Of a stretch of 64,000 bases of DNA, positions 8,769 through 19,731 are shown one piece after another; the stretch's first letter is position 1; each line of letters starts with the position of its first letter. The DNA comes from Gimesia sp. (GTDB taxonomy: Bacteria > Planctomycetota > Planctomycetia > Planctomycetales > Planctomycetaceae). The position numbers were made by a program, and so were the translations under genes. The notes beneath the pieces were generated by a model, which saw nothing but the letters and a program-made list of their open reading frames with translations, was not told where the DNA came from and searched no databases. The DNA is taken from contig NZ_JAVJSQ010000007.1 in assembly GCF_040219335.1 (NCBI RefSeq), positions 248,001 to 312,000 of the forward strand, read 5' to 3'.

Positions 8769-9470
8769 ATGTCAAAATGGCATCTTACTGCCTGTCTCTG
8801 TATTGCGTTCTTCGGATGCGCGTCTCTGGCGCAAGCTCAAAATGAAAAATCCCAGCTGAAAGATCAGAAGCAGAAAGTCAGCTACGGTATTGGATACAAT
8901 CTCGGTCAGAATCTCATGCGGGATAACCTGGATCTGGATCCCCAGGTTCTGGCAAAAGGCATCATGGATGCCATGACCAAACAGAAACCACAGATGACCG
9001 AAGACGAAATTCGGGCCACCCTGCTCGCATTCCAGCAGCAGCTGCAGAAAGACGCTCAGACCAAAATGCAGAAAGAAGCCGAGGCAAACGTTGCCAAAGG
9101 CAAGAAATTCCTGGCAGACAACGCCAAAAAAGAGGGCGTCAAAACCACTAAGAGTGGTCTGCAGTATAAGGTCATCAAATCCGGTTCAGGGAAAACTCCT
9201 AAATTGACCGATGAAGTGACGACTCACTATCGGGGCACCCTGATCGACGGCACCGAATTCGACAGCTCCTACAAACGGAAGCAGCCAGCAACATTCCCCG
9301 TCAACCGGGTGATCGGTGGCTGGACCGAAGCACTGCAGCTGATGAAAGAAGGCGACAAATGGCAGCTCTTCATTCCCAGTGATCTGGCCTACGGCGAGCG
9401 GGGATCGGGACCTGATATCGGACCCAACGAAGTCCTCATCTTCGACATCGAACTGCTGAAAGTGAACTAA
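8769..9470 (+). CDS. fkpA: FKBP-type peptidyl-prolyl cis-trans isomerase, exported
   Basis: 233 aa. A signal peptide (~1-23, ending AQA) is followed by an FkpA/Mip N-terminal dimerisation domain (~30-115, helical and Gln/Lys-rich) opening KVSYGIGYNLGQNL. The FKBP domain (~125-233) contains VTTHYRGTLIDGTEFDSSY, the Val/Ile-Gly-Gly-Trp core VIGGWTEALQLMKEGD and the IPSDLAYGERG loop. It catalyses prolyl isomerisation in proteins of the cell envelope. An AAAGG ribosome site lies 8 bases before the ATG. A weak but complete stem-loop terminator follows. Confidence 0.9.
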   Translation: MSKWHLTACLCIAFFGCASLAQAQNEKSQLKDQKQKVSYGIGYNLGQNLMRDNLDLDPQVLAKGIMDAMTKQKPQMTEDEIRATLLAFQQQLQKDAQTKMQKEAEANVAKGKKFLADNAKKEGVKTTKSGLQYKVIKSGSGKTPKLTDEVTTHYRGTLIDGTEFDSSYKRKQPATFPVNRVIGGWTEALQLMKEGDKWQLFIPSDLAYGERGSGPDIGPNEVLIFDIELLKVN

Positions 9471-9510
9471 GCTGATTCGCCTGTTTCACTAACAGTGTGT
9501 CTGAAATATC

Positions 9511-9545
9511 AAACCGGCGTCTTTTCGAAGGCGTCGGTTTTTTTA
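9511..9545 (+). terminator. Terminator of the FKBP gene
   Basis: The imperfect stem AAACCGGCGTCTT / AAGGCGTCGGTTT with a TTCG loop and G-U pairs is followed by TTTTT. Confidence 0.7.
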
Positions 9546-9744
9546 CGTCTCATCTGATGTCTGACTGTAGCGATTTTTTGGTTCCTGTGGATTCTGGACT
9601 GCCCAATTCCGCCGAACTGATGTTTTTTATACATATCCAATTTCACAGATGTTGTTTTTTGTGAGCTAGAGTTCACGGTGACTGAAACCATTAGTCTCAA
9701 TCTACCGCCAATCTACGCCAACAGAAAACAGGGCCGAATCAGAT

Positions 9745-10824
9745 ATGAACTCGCAACAGCATCAGTTACTGGAGGAGTCACAAGCGACTCATTCTCAGCC
9801 AACCTGCTCCGAATGTGGTACGCACGAACCCTGGGGACTCTCTTCCTGGTGTCCGAAATGCGGCTATTATCCCGCGTTAGGCAAATGTGTCGGACAGCCG
9901 GATCTGCAGGCTGGTGCCGAGCAAAAACCTCAGCCGCAGACCATCTGGGAGTTGATTCCTGAATGGGCCTGGGTCCTGGGACTGGGAGTCATCGGTTCAA
10001 TCGGACTGAGTATCGCAGGGCGGTTCCTCACCCAGAATCCGGCAGAACTCTGCCTGTGGACGCTGACCCAGGCGAGCGCAGGAGCGCTGATGTTCCTGAT
10101 CGGGCAATTTATCGCCTATCTGTATGCGGTTTCCAAATCAGCGGAATTCGGGATCTTGAGTATCGTTCTGAACCCGTTCAAAATCTGGCGACCGACCATC
10201 AGCCGATTCCCCGAAGGAGCCTGGAAACTTGACATGGCGGTCTGGGGACTGACACTGACCGTCGGGGCCTTTGCGATTGTAGGTGGATTTGAATTCGATT
10301 CCCTGTTTGATGACTGGGGAGTGCGTAAGACCGCCAACGTGAACCTGGTTTCTTCCATCGTCGATCAGGCGAAAGAACATGAAGGTGACGGGGCTGAAAA
10401 CCTCGAAGATGCTCTGAATGACTTCGCTGGTGGAACCGAAGAAGCAGGCAAGGAAATGATTCCCGAAGAAGAGGGAACCACAGGACAACTGCCCGAGTTC
10501 GACTGTCTGCTGGTCGGTTACACGACCCTGTCTGACGGACGGATCGATTCCGTCCTGCTGGCGTCCTCGTTTAATAAAAAACTGACCTATGCCGGGAAGC
10601 TCAACGCAACCGACATTCCAGCAGAAGTTCTGGAAGAATGGCAGCAGCGACTGCCCAGACTGGAGCAGTTTGCACCGTTCGTCAAAGTCAAAACCAAGGG
10701 GCCGACCACCTGGATCAAACCGAAGATCACGGTCAATGTCGCCTCCAAGGGTTGGGCTGAAACCGACCAGCAGTTGATCAAACCAAAGTTTGTGTCACTG
10801 CTGCAGGAGATCAGTGTCGACTAG
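9745..10824 (+). CDS. Zinc-ribbon membrane protein of unknown function
   Basis: 359 aa. The N-terminus carries a zinc ribbon with C21-x2-C24 and C36-x2-C39. Three hydrophobic helices follow at ~75-92, 100-127 and 155-180. The C-terminal half (~185-359) is soluble, with an acidic stretch around 210-250, and ends in a domain whose function I do not recognise. The arrangement suggests a cytosolic zinc-binding head on a membrane anchor. It is a single gene with a terminator 30 bases downstream. I found no named family. Confidence 0.65.
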   Translation: MNSQQHQLLEESQATHSQPTCSECGTHEPWGLSSWCPKCGYYPALGKCVGQPDLQAGAEQKPQPQTIWELIPEWAWVLGLGVIGSIGLSIAGRFLTQNPAELCLWTLTQASAGALMFLIGQFIAYLYAVSKSAEFGILSIVLNPFKIWRPTISRFPEGAWKLDMAVWGLTLTVGAFAIVGGFEFDSLFDDWGVRKTANVNLVSSIVDQAKEHEGDGAENLEDALNDFAGGTEEAGKEMIPEEEGTTGQLPEFDCLLVGYTTLSDGRIDSVLLASSFNKKLTYAGKLNATDIPAEVLEEWQQRLPRLEQFAPFVKVKTKGPTTWIKPKITVNVASKGWAETDQQLIKPKFVSLLQEISVD

Positions 10825-10857
10825 GCACCGTGTTGAATAATTGAAGTAGGAAGAGAC

Positions 10858-10895
10858 GAACCCCGCTGCGAAGGTAGCGGGGTTCGTTGTTTTAC
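10858..10895 (+). terminator. Rho-independent terminator
   Basis: The perfect 10-bp stem GAACCCCGCT / AGCGGGGTTC with an 8-base loop is followed by GTTGTTTT. It ends the zinc-ribbon membrane protein transcript. Confidence 0.8.
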
Positions 10896-10992
10896 CACCG
10901 GAGGATTGCCGCCGCCCCTGTTTTCCCCGGCGGGGAATGCTAGAATAAGGACTCAGGAAATACTTCATTCAGCATACGGGCAGTCAGCAAGC

Positions 10993-12033
10993 ATGAAACC
11001 GGAATTGGAACGTTACAGTCGTCAGGTCCTCTTTTCTGAACTGGGCGAAGCGGGTCAGACGAACCTGATGCAGGGCCGCGTCTTACTCTGTGGATGTGGG
11101 GCGCTGGGAACCGTACTCGCGGAAACACTGGTTCGCGCAGGCGTGGGCCAGATCAAAATTGTCGACCGCGATTTCGTCGAGATCAGCAACCTGCAGCGGC
11201 AGGTTCTGTTTGATGAGTCGGACGTCGCAGCCAAACTGCCCAAAGCAATCGCAGCTGCTGAAAAACTGAAGAAGATCAACAGTACCGTCAACATCGAGCC
11301 GATTGTCGCCGACATCGATCATACCAATATCCTGTCCCTCGCCAAAGACGTCGACCTGATCCTGGACGGCACCGATAACTTCGAAGTCCGGTATCTGATC
11401 AATGATGTCTCACTGGAACTGGGCATCCCCTGGATCTACTGCGGCTGTATCGGCAGTACCGGTCAGACGATGACCATTCTACCCGGTAAGACTGCCTGCC
11501 TGCGTTGTCTGATCGATACCGCTCCCGAACCGGGCAGCACCGAAACCTGCGACACCGCGGGCATTCTGGGACCCACGGTCAATGTGATCGCTTCGCTGGA
11601 AGCCGTCGATGCGATCAAACTGCTCGCCGGGAAAGAAGATCTCATCAAACCGGTGCTCACCGTGGTCGATATCTGGGAAGGCTCGTATCGACAGATGAGC
11701 GTCGCGGACCTCAGAGAAAAATCGGGCTGCAAAGCCTGTCACCAGGGAGAACGCGTCTGGTTGAAAGGGGAACAGGGTTCACGTACCACGCGGCTCTGTG
11801 GTCGTAACGCGGTACAGGTCGCTCCCGCCGATAAAGGTAAGATTGTCTTCGAAGATCTGGCAGAAAAACTGAAGCATTCTGGTGAAGTCGACTTCAATCC
11901 TTATCTGCTGCGATTGAATCTGAAAAACCCCGACTACGAAATCAGTCTGTTCCGTGACGGACGCGCGATCATTAAAGGGACCGACGATCCCGCGATCGCC
12001 AAAACGGTCTACGCCCGTTACATCGGCAGCTGA
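10993..12033 (+). CDS. ThiF/MoeB-family adenylyltransferase (E1-like)
   Basis: 346 aa from the ATG at 10993; an upstream reading from 10906 is less likely. It opens MKPELERYSRQVLF, typical of MoeB/ThiF. The Rossmann nucleotide loop is GCGALG (34-39). Zinc ligands are C169, C172, C246 and C249 (CLRC and CKAC), and C186 in the TCDTAGILGP motif matches the Cys near the catalytic loop. Such enzymes adenylate the C-terminal Gly-Gly of ThiS or MoaD for sulfur transfer in thiamine or molybdopterin synthesis. After ~270 comes a short non-rhodanese tail. No ThiS or MoaD gene is adjacent, so the partner is unknown. Confidence 0.85.
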   Translation: MKPELERYSRQVLFSELGEAGQTNLMQGRVLLCGCGALGTVLAETLVRAGVGQIKIVDRDFVEISNLQRQVLFDESDVAAKLPKAIAAAEKLKKINSTVNIEPIVADIDHTNILSLAKDVDLILDGTDNFEVRYLINDVSLELGIPWIYCGCIGSTGQTMTILPGKTACLRCLIDTAPEPGSTETCDTAGILGPTVNVIASLEAVDAIKLLAGKEDLIKPVLTVVDIWEGSYRQMSVADLREKSGCKACHQGERVWLKGEQGSRTTRLCGRNAVQVAPADKGKIVFEDLAEKLKHSGEVDFNPYLLRLNLKNPDYEISLFRDGRAIIKGTDDPAIAKTVYARYIGS

Positions 12034-12045
12034 CCGAAGCCCGGT

Positions 12046-13590
12046 TCACCGGGACTCTGTTTTCAGCGCGGATTCGATCTCTGCCCGATGCGCGAGAAAC
12101 GCCTGCACCATCTCGCGGCGGATACGCATCACCAGTTCCCGGGTCATCAGCGTCGAGTGATCTTTACCAGGATGAATTTCTACGACCGACTGCGCGTCAA
12201 CTTGCTGGTTCAGCTTATCGAGCGAGAGTTTGAGCAGCACCGTGGCTCCCGTCAGGTAAAACGTATCTTCCTCACCCATGAAGACGTGGATTTTACCTGC
12301 CAGTTGCGGTCCCAGATTCTCCCAGTTCTCCTCCAGGATCAGGCGAATGTCATACGCTTTCCAGGTTTCGGCAACCCGGGGATCGATCTTACCTGTCTCC
12401 CGGTCATACAGTTTCAGTGGCCTGCCGTCAGCACCACGCGGGGAAAAGACGGCTTCAAAGCTTCTTAGCTGACCGCCGTAACCGAGCACCTGTTCCATTT
12501 TCGCGAATGGTTCAAACCAGAGGATCGGTTTCCCGCCACGACGCCCCAATGGCCGTGGTCGGCCATTCGCATCGCGATAGACGTTGCTGTCCGTTTCATA
12601 GATATTGATCAGCTGAAAGTCGCGAAAATCGACCGGGTCGGGAGCGGTACTCCAGGTTCCGCCAAACTGATCGGGATAAGTAATCTGCAACCACAGCGAA
12701 GACCAGCCTCCCGAGGAATGACCGGTAAGGAATCGCGCCCGTGGATGGGGGATCGCCCGGAAAGACTTTTCCAGTACCGGCAGGAACTCAGTCGTGAAGG
12801 CTTTCCCCACCGGACCATTGGTGGCGGAATCGGCAAACACGTGATGGCCCCACTGGCACTGGGGGTTCAACTGCACCCGCAGAAACTCAACCCCCTGCTC
12901 ATTCTGTTCGGCAATTGGTTCATTCCGAATTCCCCGCATGTGGTCGCCGCCAAATCCGGGAATGGAATAGATGACGGGATATTTCCGCTGCGGCTGGCTG
13001 TAATAACTTTGTGGCAGTAAGACCGAGGCTTCCAGAAATGTCTCGCGACCATGAAATTGGGAAAGCAGTTCAGAACGCACCCGGATCTGTTTACTCCAGC
13101 GGGTTTCGGGAAACGGTTTCGCGGGTACCAGTGAATCGATGGTTAACAACGGCGGCTGAGTTGAGACCACGGAGTCCACACGGAGAACCTGGCTATAGCC
13201 GTTGCCCGGGCCGGTGCCGATCTTCGGCTCTCCTGCATTGAAACGTGCGACAGCCTGCACCTGATAACCGTTCAGATTCATGTCCGCATACGAGTCTGGA
13301 TAAGAGAGCAGCCCGGGAGTCTCGGCAGAAAATTCGAGTCTCTCGCCCGGCTTCCAGTTGGTCACATCCCGCGCCACAAAGAACTCGGGATTAAACCACG
13401 AAGGACCCAGCCGGGGTTCACGACCGGAGCGGGTGAAGAACAGATAGACGCGCCCCGTAAACGGCTGTGAATGGACGGCCTTCGTAAATTGGACCTCAAA
13501 CCGCTGCTGAGCAGCTTCTGCAGGCAAGACCTGAAACAGTGTGAACAGAAGGGACAACGTCAGCAAGCGAAGTTGAAATGCGGGAATCAT
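12046..13590 (-). CDS. Secreted alpha/beta-hydrolase, esterase D-like
   Basis: 514 aa from the ATG at 13590 (a TTG at 13617 is possible). It has a signal peptide ending AEA (~26), then a ~150-residue region of beta-strand character. The esterase domain has the nucleophile motif GHSSGGWSSL (~300) and the catalytic-His-like segment HPGKDHSTL near 490. It resembles putative esterases of the enterochelin esterase/feruloyl esterase type, acting outside the cytoplasm on an unknown ester. It is convergent with the ThiF-type gene, only 12 bases apart. Confidence 0.8.
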   Translation of the reverse strand: MIPAFQLRLLTLSLLFTLFQVLPAEAAQQRFEVQFTKAVHSQPFTGRVYLFFTRSGREPRLGPSWFNPEFFVARDVTNWKPGERLEFSAETPGLLSYPDSYADMNLNGYQVQAVARFNAGEPKIGTGPGNGYSQVLRVDSVVSTQPPLLTIDSLVPAKPFPETRWSKQIRVRSELLSQFHGRETFLEASVLLPQSYYSQPQRKYPVIYSIPGFGGDHMRGIRNEPIAEQNEQGVEFLRVQLNPQCQWGHHVFADSATNGPVGKAFTTEFLPVLEKSFRAIPHPRARFLTGHSSGGWSSLWLQITYPDQFGGTWSTAPDPVDFRDFQLINIYETDSNVYRDANGRPRPLGRRGGKPILWFEPFAKMEQVLGYGGQLRSFEAVFSPRGADGRPLKLYDRETGKIDPRVAETWKAYDIRLILEENWENLGPQLAGKIHVFMGEEDTFYLTGATVLLKLSLDKLNQQVDAQSVVEIHPGKDHSTLMTRELVMRIRREMVQAFLAHRAEIESALKTESR

Positions 13591-13703
13591 GATGAATCTG
13601 ATCTGAGCCTGTTTCAAAGTGGACCGTGCGCGAATAAAATCTCCCTACATCATAACCGGCGGAACCCCGCTGAAAAGCCGCTTTCCCGAAAGATCAAAGT
13701 CCC

Positions 13704-13937
13704 ATGAGTGAATCAGCTTCTCGCCTGGAAGAAGTCTCTTCCCGCCTGAACCAGATTGAATCAGTGCTGATGCACCTGCAGCACGATGTTGAGCAATTGA
13801 ACACGGCGATCCTGCATCAGAATGATGTGCTGGATAAGCTGAGTCGATCCATGAAGTTACTGGATAACCGCATCGGGACACTCGAAGAAGAGGACGAAGG
13901 CCGGGACCCCCTCGAGGAGAAACCGCCTCATTATTGA
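13704..13937 (+). CDS. slyX: SlyX-like coiled-coil protein
   Basis: 77 aa, the normal size for SlyX. Almost the whole chain is predicted coiled coil (heptads through RLNQIESVLMHLQHDVEQLN), followed by the SlyX-typical tail with a Pro-Pro-His-Tyr ending (EKPPHY). The molecular role of SlyX is not established. It lies between two divergent hydrolase genes, 135 bases ahead of the sulfatase. Confidence 0.8.
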   Translation: MSESASRLEEVSSRLNQIESVLMHLQHDVEQLNTAILHQNDVLDKLSRSMKLLDNRIGTLEEEDEGRDPLEEKPPHY

Positions 13938-14072
13938 GACGGCGAAGGTCGACAGAGCCACTGAAATGGGTCGTCATCAGGCAGACGACTTGCAAAACAG
14001 AATCGAATGCGACATGCTGAAAGTGCTCAACCTGGCAGCGTTTTTCAGTTTTCAGCCCGGAAGGTTCTGCTC

Positions 14073-15557
14073 ATGTCACGCTTCTGTATTACTTCTGTCG
14101 TGCATTGTCTGATCGTTGTGGTCGCGCTGGTAAGTGCCGGTTTCCTGCAGGCCGCAGAACAGAAACGCCCCAACGTCGTGATCATCATGACCGACAATCA
14201 CGGGGAGTGGACGCTGGGTTGTTACGGCAACAAGGACATCAAAACGCCGCACATTGATCAGCTGGCTCAGGAAGGCACGCTGTTTACGCGGGCCTTCGCC
14301 AACAACGCGGTCTGTTCGCCTACGCGGGCAACCTTCCTTACCGGCCTGATGCCTTGTCAGCATGGCGTGCACTGTTATCTCAGGCCACGCATCCAGACCG
14401 GTCCCGATTCCTACAATACGCTGGACGAATTTCAGACCATTCCCCAGATCCTGCACGATGCCGGCTATGTCTGTGGACTCTCGGGCAAATGGCATCTGGG
14501 CGACAACCTCTATCCCCAGGAAGGTTTTTCCTACTGGATCACCAAGCCGCACGGCGCAAGTTCCGGATTCTATGATCAGGAAGTGATCGAAGACGAAAAG
14601 ATTCACAAAGAACCGACCTATCTTACCGATCTCTGGACGCAGCACGGTATCAAGTTCATCAAACAGAATCAGGATAAACCCTTCTTCCTGTTTCTGGCGT
14701 ATAACGGTCCCTATGGACTGGGTTCCGCGATGAAAGAGCCGATTAAAAACCGTTTCAAGGAAGAATACGAACAGCTGACCTTCCCCTCCTTCCCGCGAGA
14801 AAAAGCGCAGCCCTGGAACTTCAACTACGGAGACTGGATCGGAGACCTGGGCATCATTCGCAAATATGCAGCGGAAGTCTCAGGCGTGGATGATGGTGTC
14901 GGGCAAATCATGCAGACACTCAAAGAGCTGGGTCTCCGTGAAAATACGCTGGTTATTTTCACAGCCGACCAGGGGCTCTCGGGTGGACACAGTGGCTACT
15001 GGGGCATGGGTGATCATACCCGCCCCTTAACCGCCTTTGACTGGACGCTGACGATTCCGCTGATCTTCTCGCAACCAGGACAGATCGTAGAGGGAGCCCG
15101 GCAGAAGATGATGGTCGCGAATTACGATGTGTATCCCACTCTGCTCAACTACCTCGGCCTTGAGGATAAAATTCCAGCCAAACCTGCCCGACCTGGACGC
15201 AACTTTGCTCCCGTGCTCAAGGGGAAACAGATTCCCTGGAAGGAAGAGGTCTTCTACGAATTCGAAAACGTGCGGGCCGTTCGGACACCAGAGTGGAAGT
15301 TTATCGAACGCTATCATGAATCGCCCAACGAACTCTATCACCTGACCCAGGATTCAAAAGAACACAATAACCTGATCGATGATGCCCAGTACAAGCAGAA
15401 AAAAGACGCGCTGAAACAGCAGCTTGATCAGTTTTTCGCCCGCTATGCCGACCCCAAGTGGGATATCTGGAATGGTGGTCAGTCCAAAACTGTACTGATG
15501 ACTCAAAAACTCTTCCCCAAGACCTATCTCTACCTGCCAGAACAGAAAAAGAAGTGA
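14073..15557 (+). CDS. Secreted arylsulfatase, type I (Cys type)
   Basis: 494 aa from the ATG at 14073. A signal peptide (ending QAA) precedes the sulfatase core. The opening VVIIMTDNHGEWTLGCYGN supplies metal-binding Asp residues. The formylglycine signature is CSPTR with C81 as the residue to be converted by a formylglycine-generating enzyme. Further motifs are GKWHLGD and the metal-site block FTADQGLSGGHSGYWGMGDH. The protein should hydrolyse sulfate esters, possibly on algal polysaccharides; the substrate cannot be read from sequence. Planctomycetes carry many such genes. Confidence 0.92.
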   Translation: MSRFCITSVVHCLIVVVALVSAGFLQAAEQKRPNVVIIMTDNHGEWTLGCYGNKDIKTPHIDQLAQEGTLFTRAFANNAVCSPTRATFLTGLMPCQHGVHCYLRPRIQTGPDSYNTLDEFQTIPQILHDAGYVCGLSGKWHLGDNLYPQEGFSYWITKPHGASSGFYDQEVIEDEKIHKEPTYLTDLWTQHGIKFIKQNQDKPFFLFLAYNGPYGLGSAMKEPIKNRFKEEYEQLTFPSFPREKAQPWNFNYGDWIGDLGIIRKYAAEVSGVDDGVGQIMQTLKELGLRENTLVIFTADQGLSGGHSGYWGMGDHTRPLTAFDWTLTIPLIFSQPGQIVEGARQKMMVANYDVYPTLLNYLGLEDKIPAKPARPGRNFAPVLKGKQIPWKEEVFYEFENVRAVRTPEWKFIERYHESPNELYHLTQDSKEHNNLIDDAQYKQKKDALKQQLDQFFARYADPKWDIWNGGQSKTVLMTQKLFPKTYLYLPEQKKK

Positions 15558-15879
15558 ACGCCGGAATACTTTTCTGGTCCGATTCACAAATTTTTTCTGG
15601 TCAGCGCCTGGGGTAACTGATATAAATTATCCAATCGATACAATTTATCAATGTTATCCAGGTTGTGTCATTTGTCTGGTGATTCTTTTATGCAACGCGT
15701 TCTTTCGCGACATATCCTTTATGTGTCGGAAAGATAAGCAGACTGGGTAAAAACTGCTGCAGCTCCTGATTATCTGGTCCAAAAGTTGCAACTCACCTGA
15801 TGTGGCACAAGCTCAACTTTCCGATACGTATTTAAACGAACCGTTTTGAAAGTCTGAGCACAACCAGGAGGTACGTGCG
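15558..15879. other. Intergenic region upstream of the desaturase
   Basis: 320 bases with no plausible gene. It is AT-richer than its neighbours and holds two short inverted repeats close to the desaturase start: ATACGTAT (15824-15831) and AAACGAACCGTTT (15834-15846). These could be regulator sites, but I see no clear promoter. Confidence 0.4.
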
Positions 15880-16926
15880 ATGTCAGTGACCCTTTTCACT
15901 GCTAAAGAGATCGAAGATCTCGAAACAAAGTCGACAACTCCCCGTTTTTCACACTCACTGTTCGGATCCATCGCGATCATGGCGCTGGCATTCCAATGGC
16001 CCTCCTCTGCCTGGTACTTCCAGGTCGGCTGGACGATCATTGCTGCCTACAGCATGTTCTGCTGGTCGAGCTGTTTTCATGAAACATCTCACCAGGGAAT
16101 CTGTGGTAAAACCTGGGTCAGCGTCTGGCTGGGCCGCGCGATCGGCACCGGACTGTTGGTCTCTTATACCGCTTATCGCGAAGCCCATATCCGTCATCAC
16201 GCTTATCTGAATAAGCCCGGTGACTGGGAACTGTGGCCGTACTCCGATCCCACAACGTCTCTGACATTCCGACGTATCTTCTGCTGGCTGGAGTTCCCTT
16301 TCGGATTCTTCACGTCACCTTTCGTCTACAGTCGGCTCTGTTTCAGCAAAAATACCCCGGTTAAAAACCCCAAGGTCATTCGCACCATGCGTCTGGAATA
16401 CGCGGCGATGGCTGTGTTCTGGGCTGCCGTGCTGGGAACCATTGCCTGGTTCTCGCTCTGGCGTCCGTTCATCGTCGCCTGGGTCATTCCGCACTGGGTG
16501 GCCAGTGTGATTCAGACCTTCCGCAAATTCACCGAGCACCTGGGAATGAAGAGTTACGATCCGCTGCTCGGCACCCGGACCGTGATCGGCAATGGTCTGA
16601 TCACCCGGATCTGCACTTACATCAACTTTGACATCTTCGTACACGGGCCGCACCATCGGCATCCCAAGATTGCCCATAACAAGCTGATTGAGAAAATGGA
16701 CAACTATCAGCAGGACAATCCCGATACGAAGTACCCGGTATTTACGACTTACATGTCAGCCATCAAGCATACCCTCCCTGCCCTCTGGAAACCGGGCGTC
16801 GGTATGAACGTGGGTGCTCCCGCACCGAAGAAAGAAAAATGGCTGGGCGCAGACAACTTTGTCACCGATGTCGCACGCGAGATTCTCTCCGACCGCGATG
16901 TCTCCAAAGTACACCGCGCATCGTAG
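15880..16926 (+). CDS. Membrane fatty acid desaturase
   Basis: 348 aa. Three His boxes that bind the di-iron centre are visible: HETSH (67-71), HIRHH (103-107) and HGPHHRH (255-261). Hydrophobic helices lie at ~30-60, 85-97 and 165-205. The enzyme should insert a double bond into a fatty acyl chain, or hydroxylate one, in the membrane. An AGGAGG ribosome site lies 8 bases before the ATG. It is a single gene with a strong terminator. Two small palindromes directly upstream suggest regulation, perhaps by temperature or lipid state, but this is a guess. Confidence 0.88.
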   Translation: MSVTLFTAKEIEDLETKSTTPRFSHSLFGSIAIMALAFQWPSSAWYFQVGWTIIAAYSMFCWSSCFHETSHQGICGKTWVSVWLGRAIGTGLLVSYTAYREAHIRHHAYLNKPGDWELWPYSDPTTSLTFRRIFCWLEFPFGFFTSPFVYSRLCFSKNTPVKNPKVIRTMRLEYAAMAVFWAAVLGTIAWFSLWRPFIVAWVIPHWVASVIQTFRKFTEHLGMKSYDPLLGTRTVIGNGLITRICTYINFDIFVHGPHHRHPKIAHNKLIEKMDNYQQDNPDTKYPVFTTYMSAIKHTLPALWKPGVGMNVGAPAPKKEKWLGADNFVTDVAREILSDRDVSKVHRAS

Positions 16927-16940
16927 TCATCACAAAATAG

Positions 16941-16980
16941 AAAACGCCCCAGCTGTCATCAGGACACTGGGGCGTTTTTT
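16941..16980. terminator. Terminator after the desaturase (works in both directions)
   Basis: The stem AAAACGCCCCAG / CTGGGGCGTTTT has T runs on both strands. It separates two convergent genes, the desaturase and the Tat-exported isomerase-like gene. Confidence 0.85.
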
Positions 16981-17007
16981 TATGTAAACAGTCTGTCCGG
17001 ATTCCGC

Positions 17008-18030
17008 TTATCTGCGGAACAGACGCCGACCGAACAGGCGACGACGCTGCGGTGCATAGTACCCTTCCTGTCCACAGCAGGGATCTGCGGTTTCCTCGGG
17101 AGTCAGCTCTTCGCGAACTTTGAGCAGCAGCTTCTTGCTGGCCTTGATGCCCGCGTACTCATCGAGCTTCTTGCCTTCATACTCAATGCCCACGTAACCG
17201 TGATAGCCGGCGTCCAGTACGATCTGCATCATCTTCACATAGTCGGTGTTGATCTCGTTACCATCTTTATCAAAATCGTGCGTTTTGGCACTGACGGCTT
17301 TGGCATAAGGCATCAGTTCTTTGACGCCTTTGTAGCGATCGTACTGCTCGCCGGTTTTGCGATCGAGTACGAAGTTTCCGAAGTCGGGCAGCGTGCCACA
17401 TTCAGGCATGTTGACCATTTTCATCACACCGGCCAGCCAGGCACCGTTGGACGACAACCCGCCATGGTTTTCCACCAGCACGTTGATGCCGTACTTTTTG
17501 GCGAACTCAGTCAGGCGACGCAGACCATCGGCGGCCAGTTTCTGCTGTTCTTCGTAGCTGCCGTTGCTGCGGGCATTCACGCGAATGGAATGACAGCCCA
17601 GTGTCTTGGCAGCGGTAACCCACTTGTGATGATTTTTGATCGCCTGGGTCCGTTTTTTGGCATCCGGATCACCCAGAGCCCCTTCTCCGTCGATCATGAT
17701 CAGCACGTTCTTAACGCCCACGTCGGCGGCACGCTGATTCATTTCCGCCAGGTATTTCTTGTCCTCAGCTTTATCTTTGAAGAACTGATTCACGTACTCG
17801 ACCGCATTGATGCCGAACTCTTCTTTAGTGACTTTGGCAAAATCGAGGTTGTCCAGTTTGCCCCCGCGCAGTGCCCGGTGCAGCGACCATTGGGCCAGGG
17901 AGATCTTATACAGAGGCTGGTTCAATGCGGTGTTGGCCAGCAGGGAACCGGCCCAGCCGGAGACGGCCAGTCCTGTTGAAAAAGCGGCGGTCTGTTTCAG
18001 AAAGTCACGGCGCGATGAGGCTTGTGTCAT
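17008..18030 (-). CDS. Tat-exported sugar phosphate isomerase/epimerase-like protein
   Basis: 340 aa from the ATG at 18030. The Tat signal is [12 protein letters not shown], ending at a LLANTA site (~35). The rest is a xylose-isomerase-like TIM barrel: [17 protein letters not shown] and [15 protein letters not shown] are the typical metal-binding Glu/Asp blocks. Such proteins in planctomycetes probably act on carbohydrates outside the cytoplasm. The last ~25 residues ([11 protein letters not shown] then [12 protein letters not shown]) are an odd Cys/Arg-rich tail beyond the barrel. The longer reading to 18174 lacks a sensible N-terminus. Confidence 0.82.
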   Translation of the reverse strand: MTQASSRRDFLKQTAAFSTGLAVSGWAGSLLANTALNQPLYKISLAQWSLHRALRGGKLDNLDFAKVTKEEFGINAVEYVNQFFKDKAEDKKYLAEMNQRAADVGVKNVLIMIDGEGALGDPDAKKRTQAIKNHHKWVTAAKTLGCHSIRVNARSNGSYEEQQKLAADGLRRLTEFAKKYGINVLVENHGGLSSNGAWLAGVMKMVNMPECGTLPDFGNFVLDRKTGEQYDRYKGVKELMPYAKAVSAKTHDFDKDGNEINTDYVKMMQIVLDAGYHGYVGIEYEGKKLDEYAGIKASKKLLLKVREELTPEETADPCCGQEGYYAPQRRRLFGRRLFRR

Positions 18031-18200
18031 GGGAGAATCTTTCTCTGTTCGTGTAATCGAAAAAACAGCATGCAGAGCACATCCTGTCTCAGGAATGAAA
18101 GCGGAACGGTCCGGCAGTGATCCCTCAACGCCAGACCGTTCCCGGATTATAGAAACTGGTTTCTGATGTGACAATCAGACTTTGACGCGGCGCATAAAAA

Positions 18201-18235
18201 GACCTCCGAATCACTATCGCAGCGATTCGGAGGTC
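18201..18235 (-). terminator. Terminator of ahcY
   Basis: The perfect 12-bp stem GACCTCCGAATC / GATTCGGAGGTC is followed by TTTTT on the minus strand. Confidence 0.85.
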
Positions 18236-18261
18236 CTGATTCAATCAAAGCCGTGTTACTC

Positions 18262-19593
<1,332 letters not shown>

Positions 19594-19669
19594 TCTCAAT
19601 CCTTGTTGATTCAGTTGGAAAAGGGGAAATTTGATTCATCTTCAAGCGGAAACCGACTTGAATCATGTT

Positions 19670-19698
19670 ATTATAGTTGCTTTACTTAAGCAGACCAA
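19670..19698 (-). promoter_or_regulatory. Candidate ahcY promoter
   Basis: On the minus strand, -35 TTGGTC (19693-19698), a 17-bp spacer and perfect -10 TATAAT (19670-19675) lie ~80 bases before the ahcY start. Confidence 0.6.
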
Positions 19699-19706
19699 TT
19701 AATTGA

Positions 19707-19731
19707 CGATGAATCTCAGCGGGTTTCATCG
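19707..19731. promoter_or_regulatory. Inverted repeat beside the ahcY promoter
   Basis: The 7-bp arms CGATGAA / TTCATCG are separated by 11 bases, giving a spacing of about two helical turns between half-site centres. It sits 9 bases upstream of the ahcY -35 box, a usual place for an activator or repressor site. The regulator is unknown. Confidence 0.4.
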
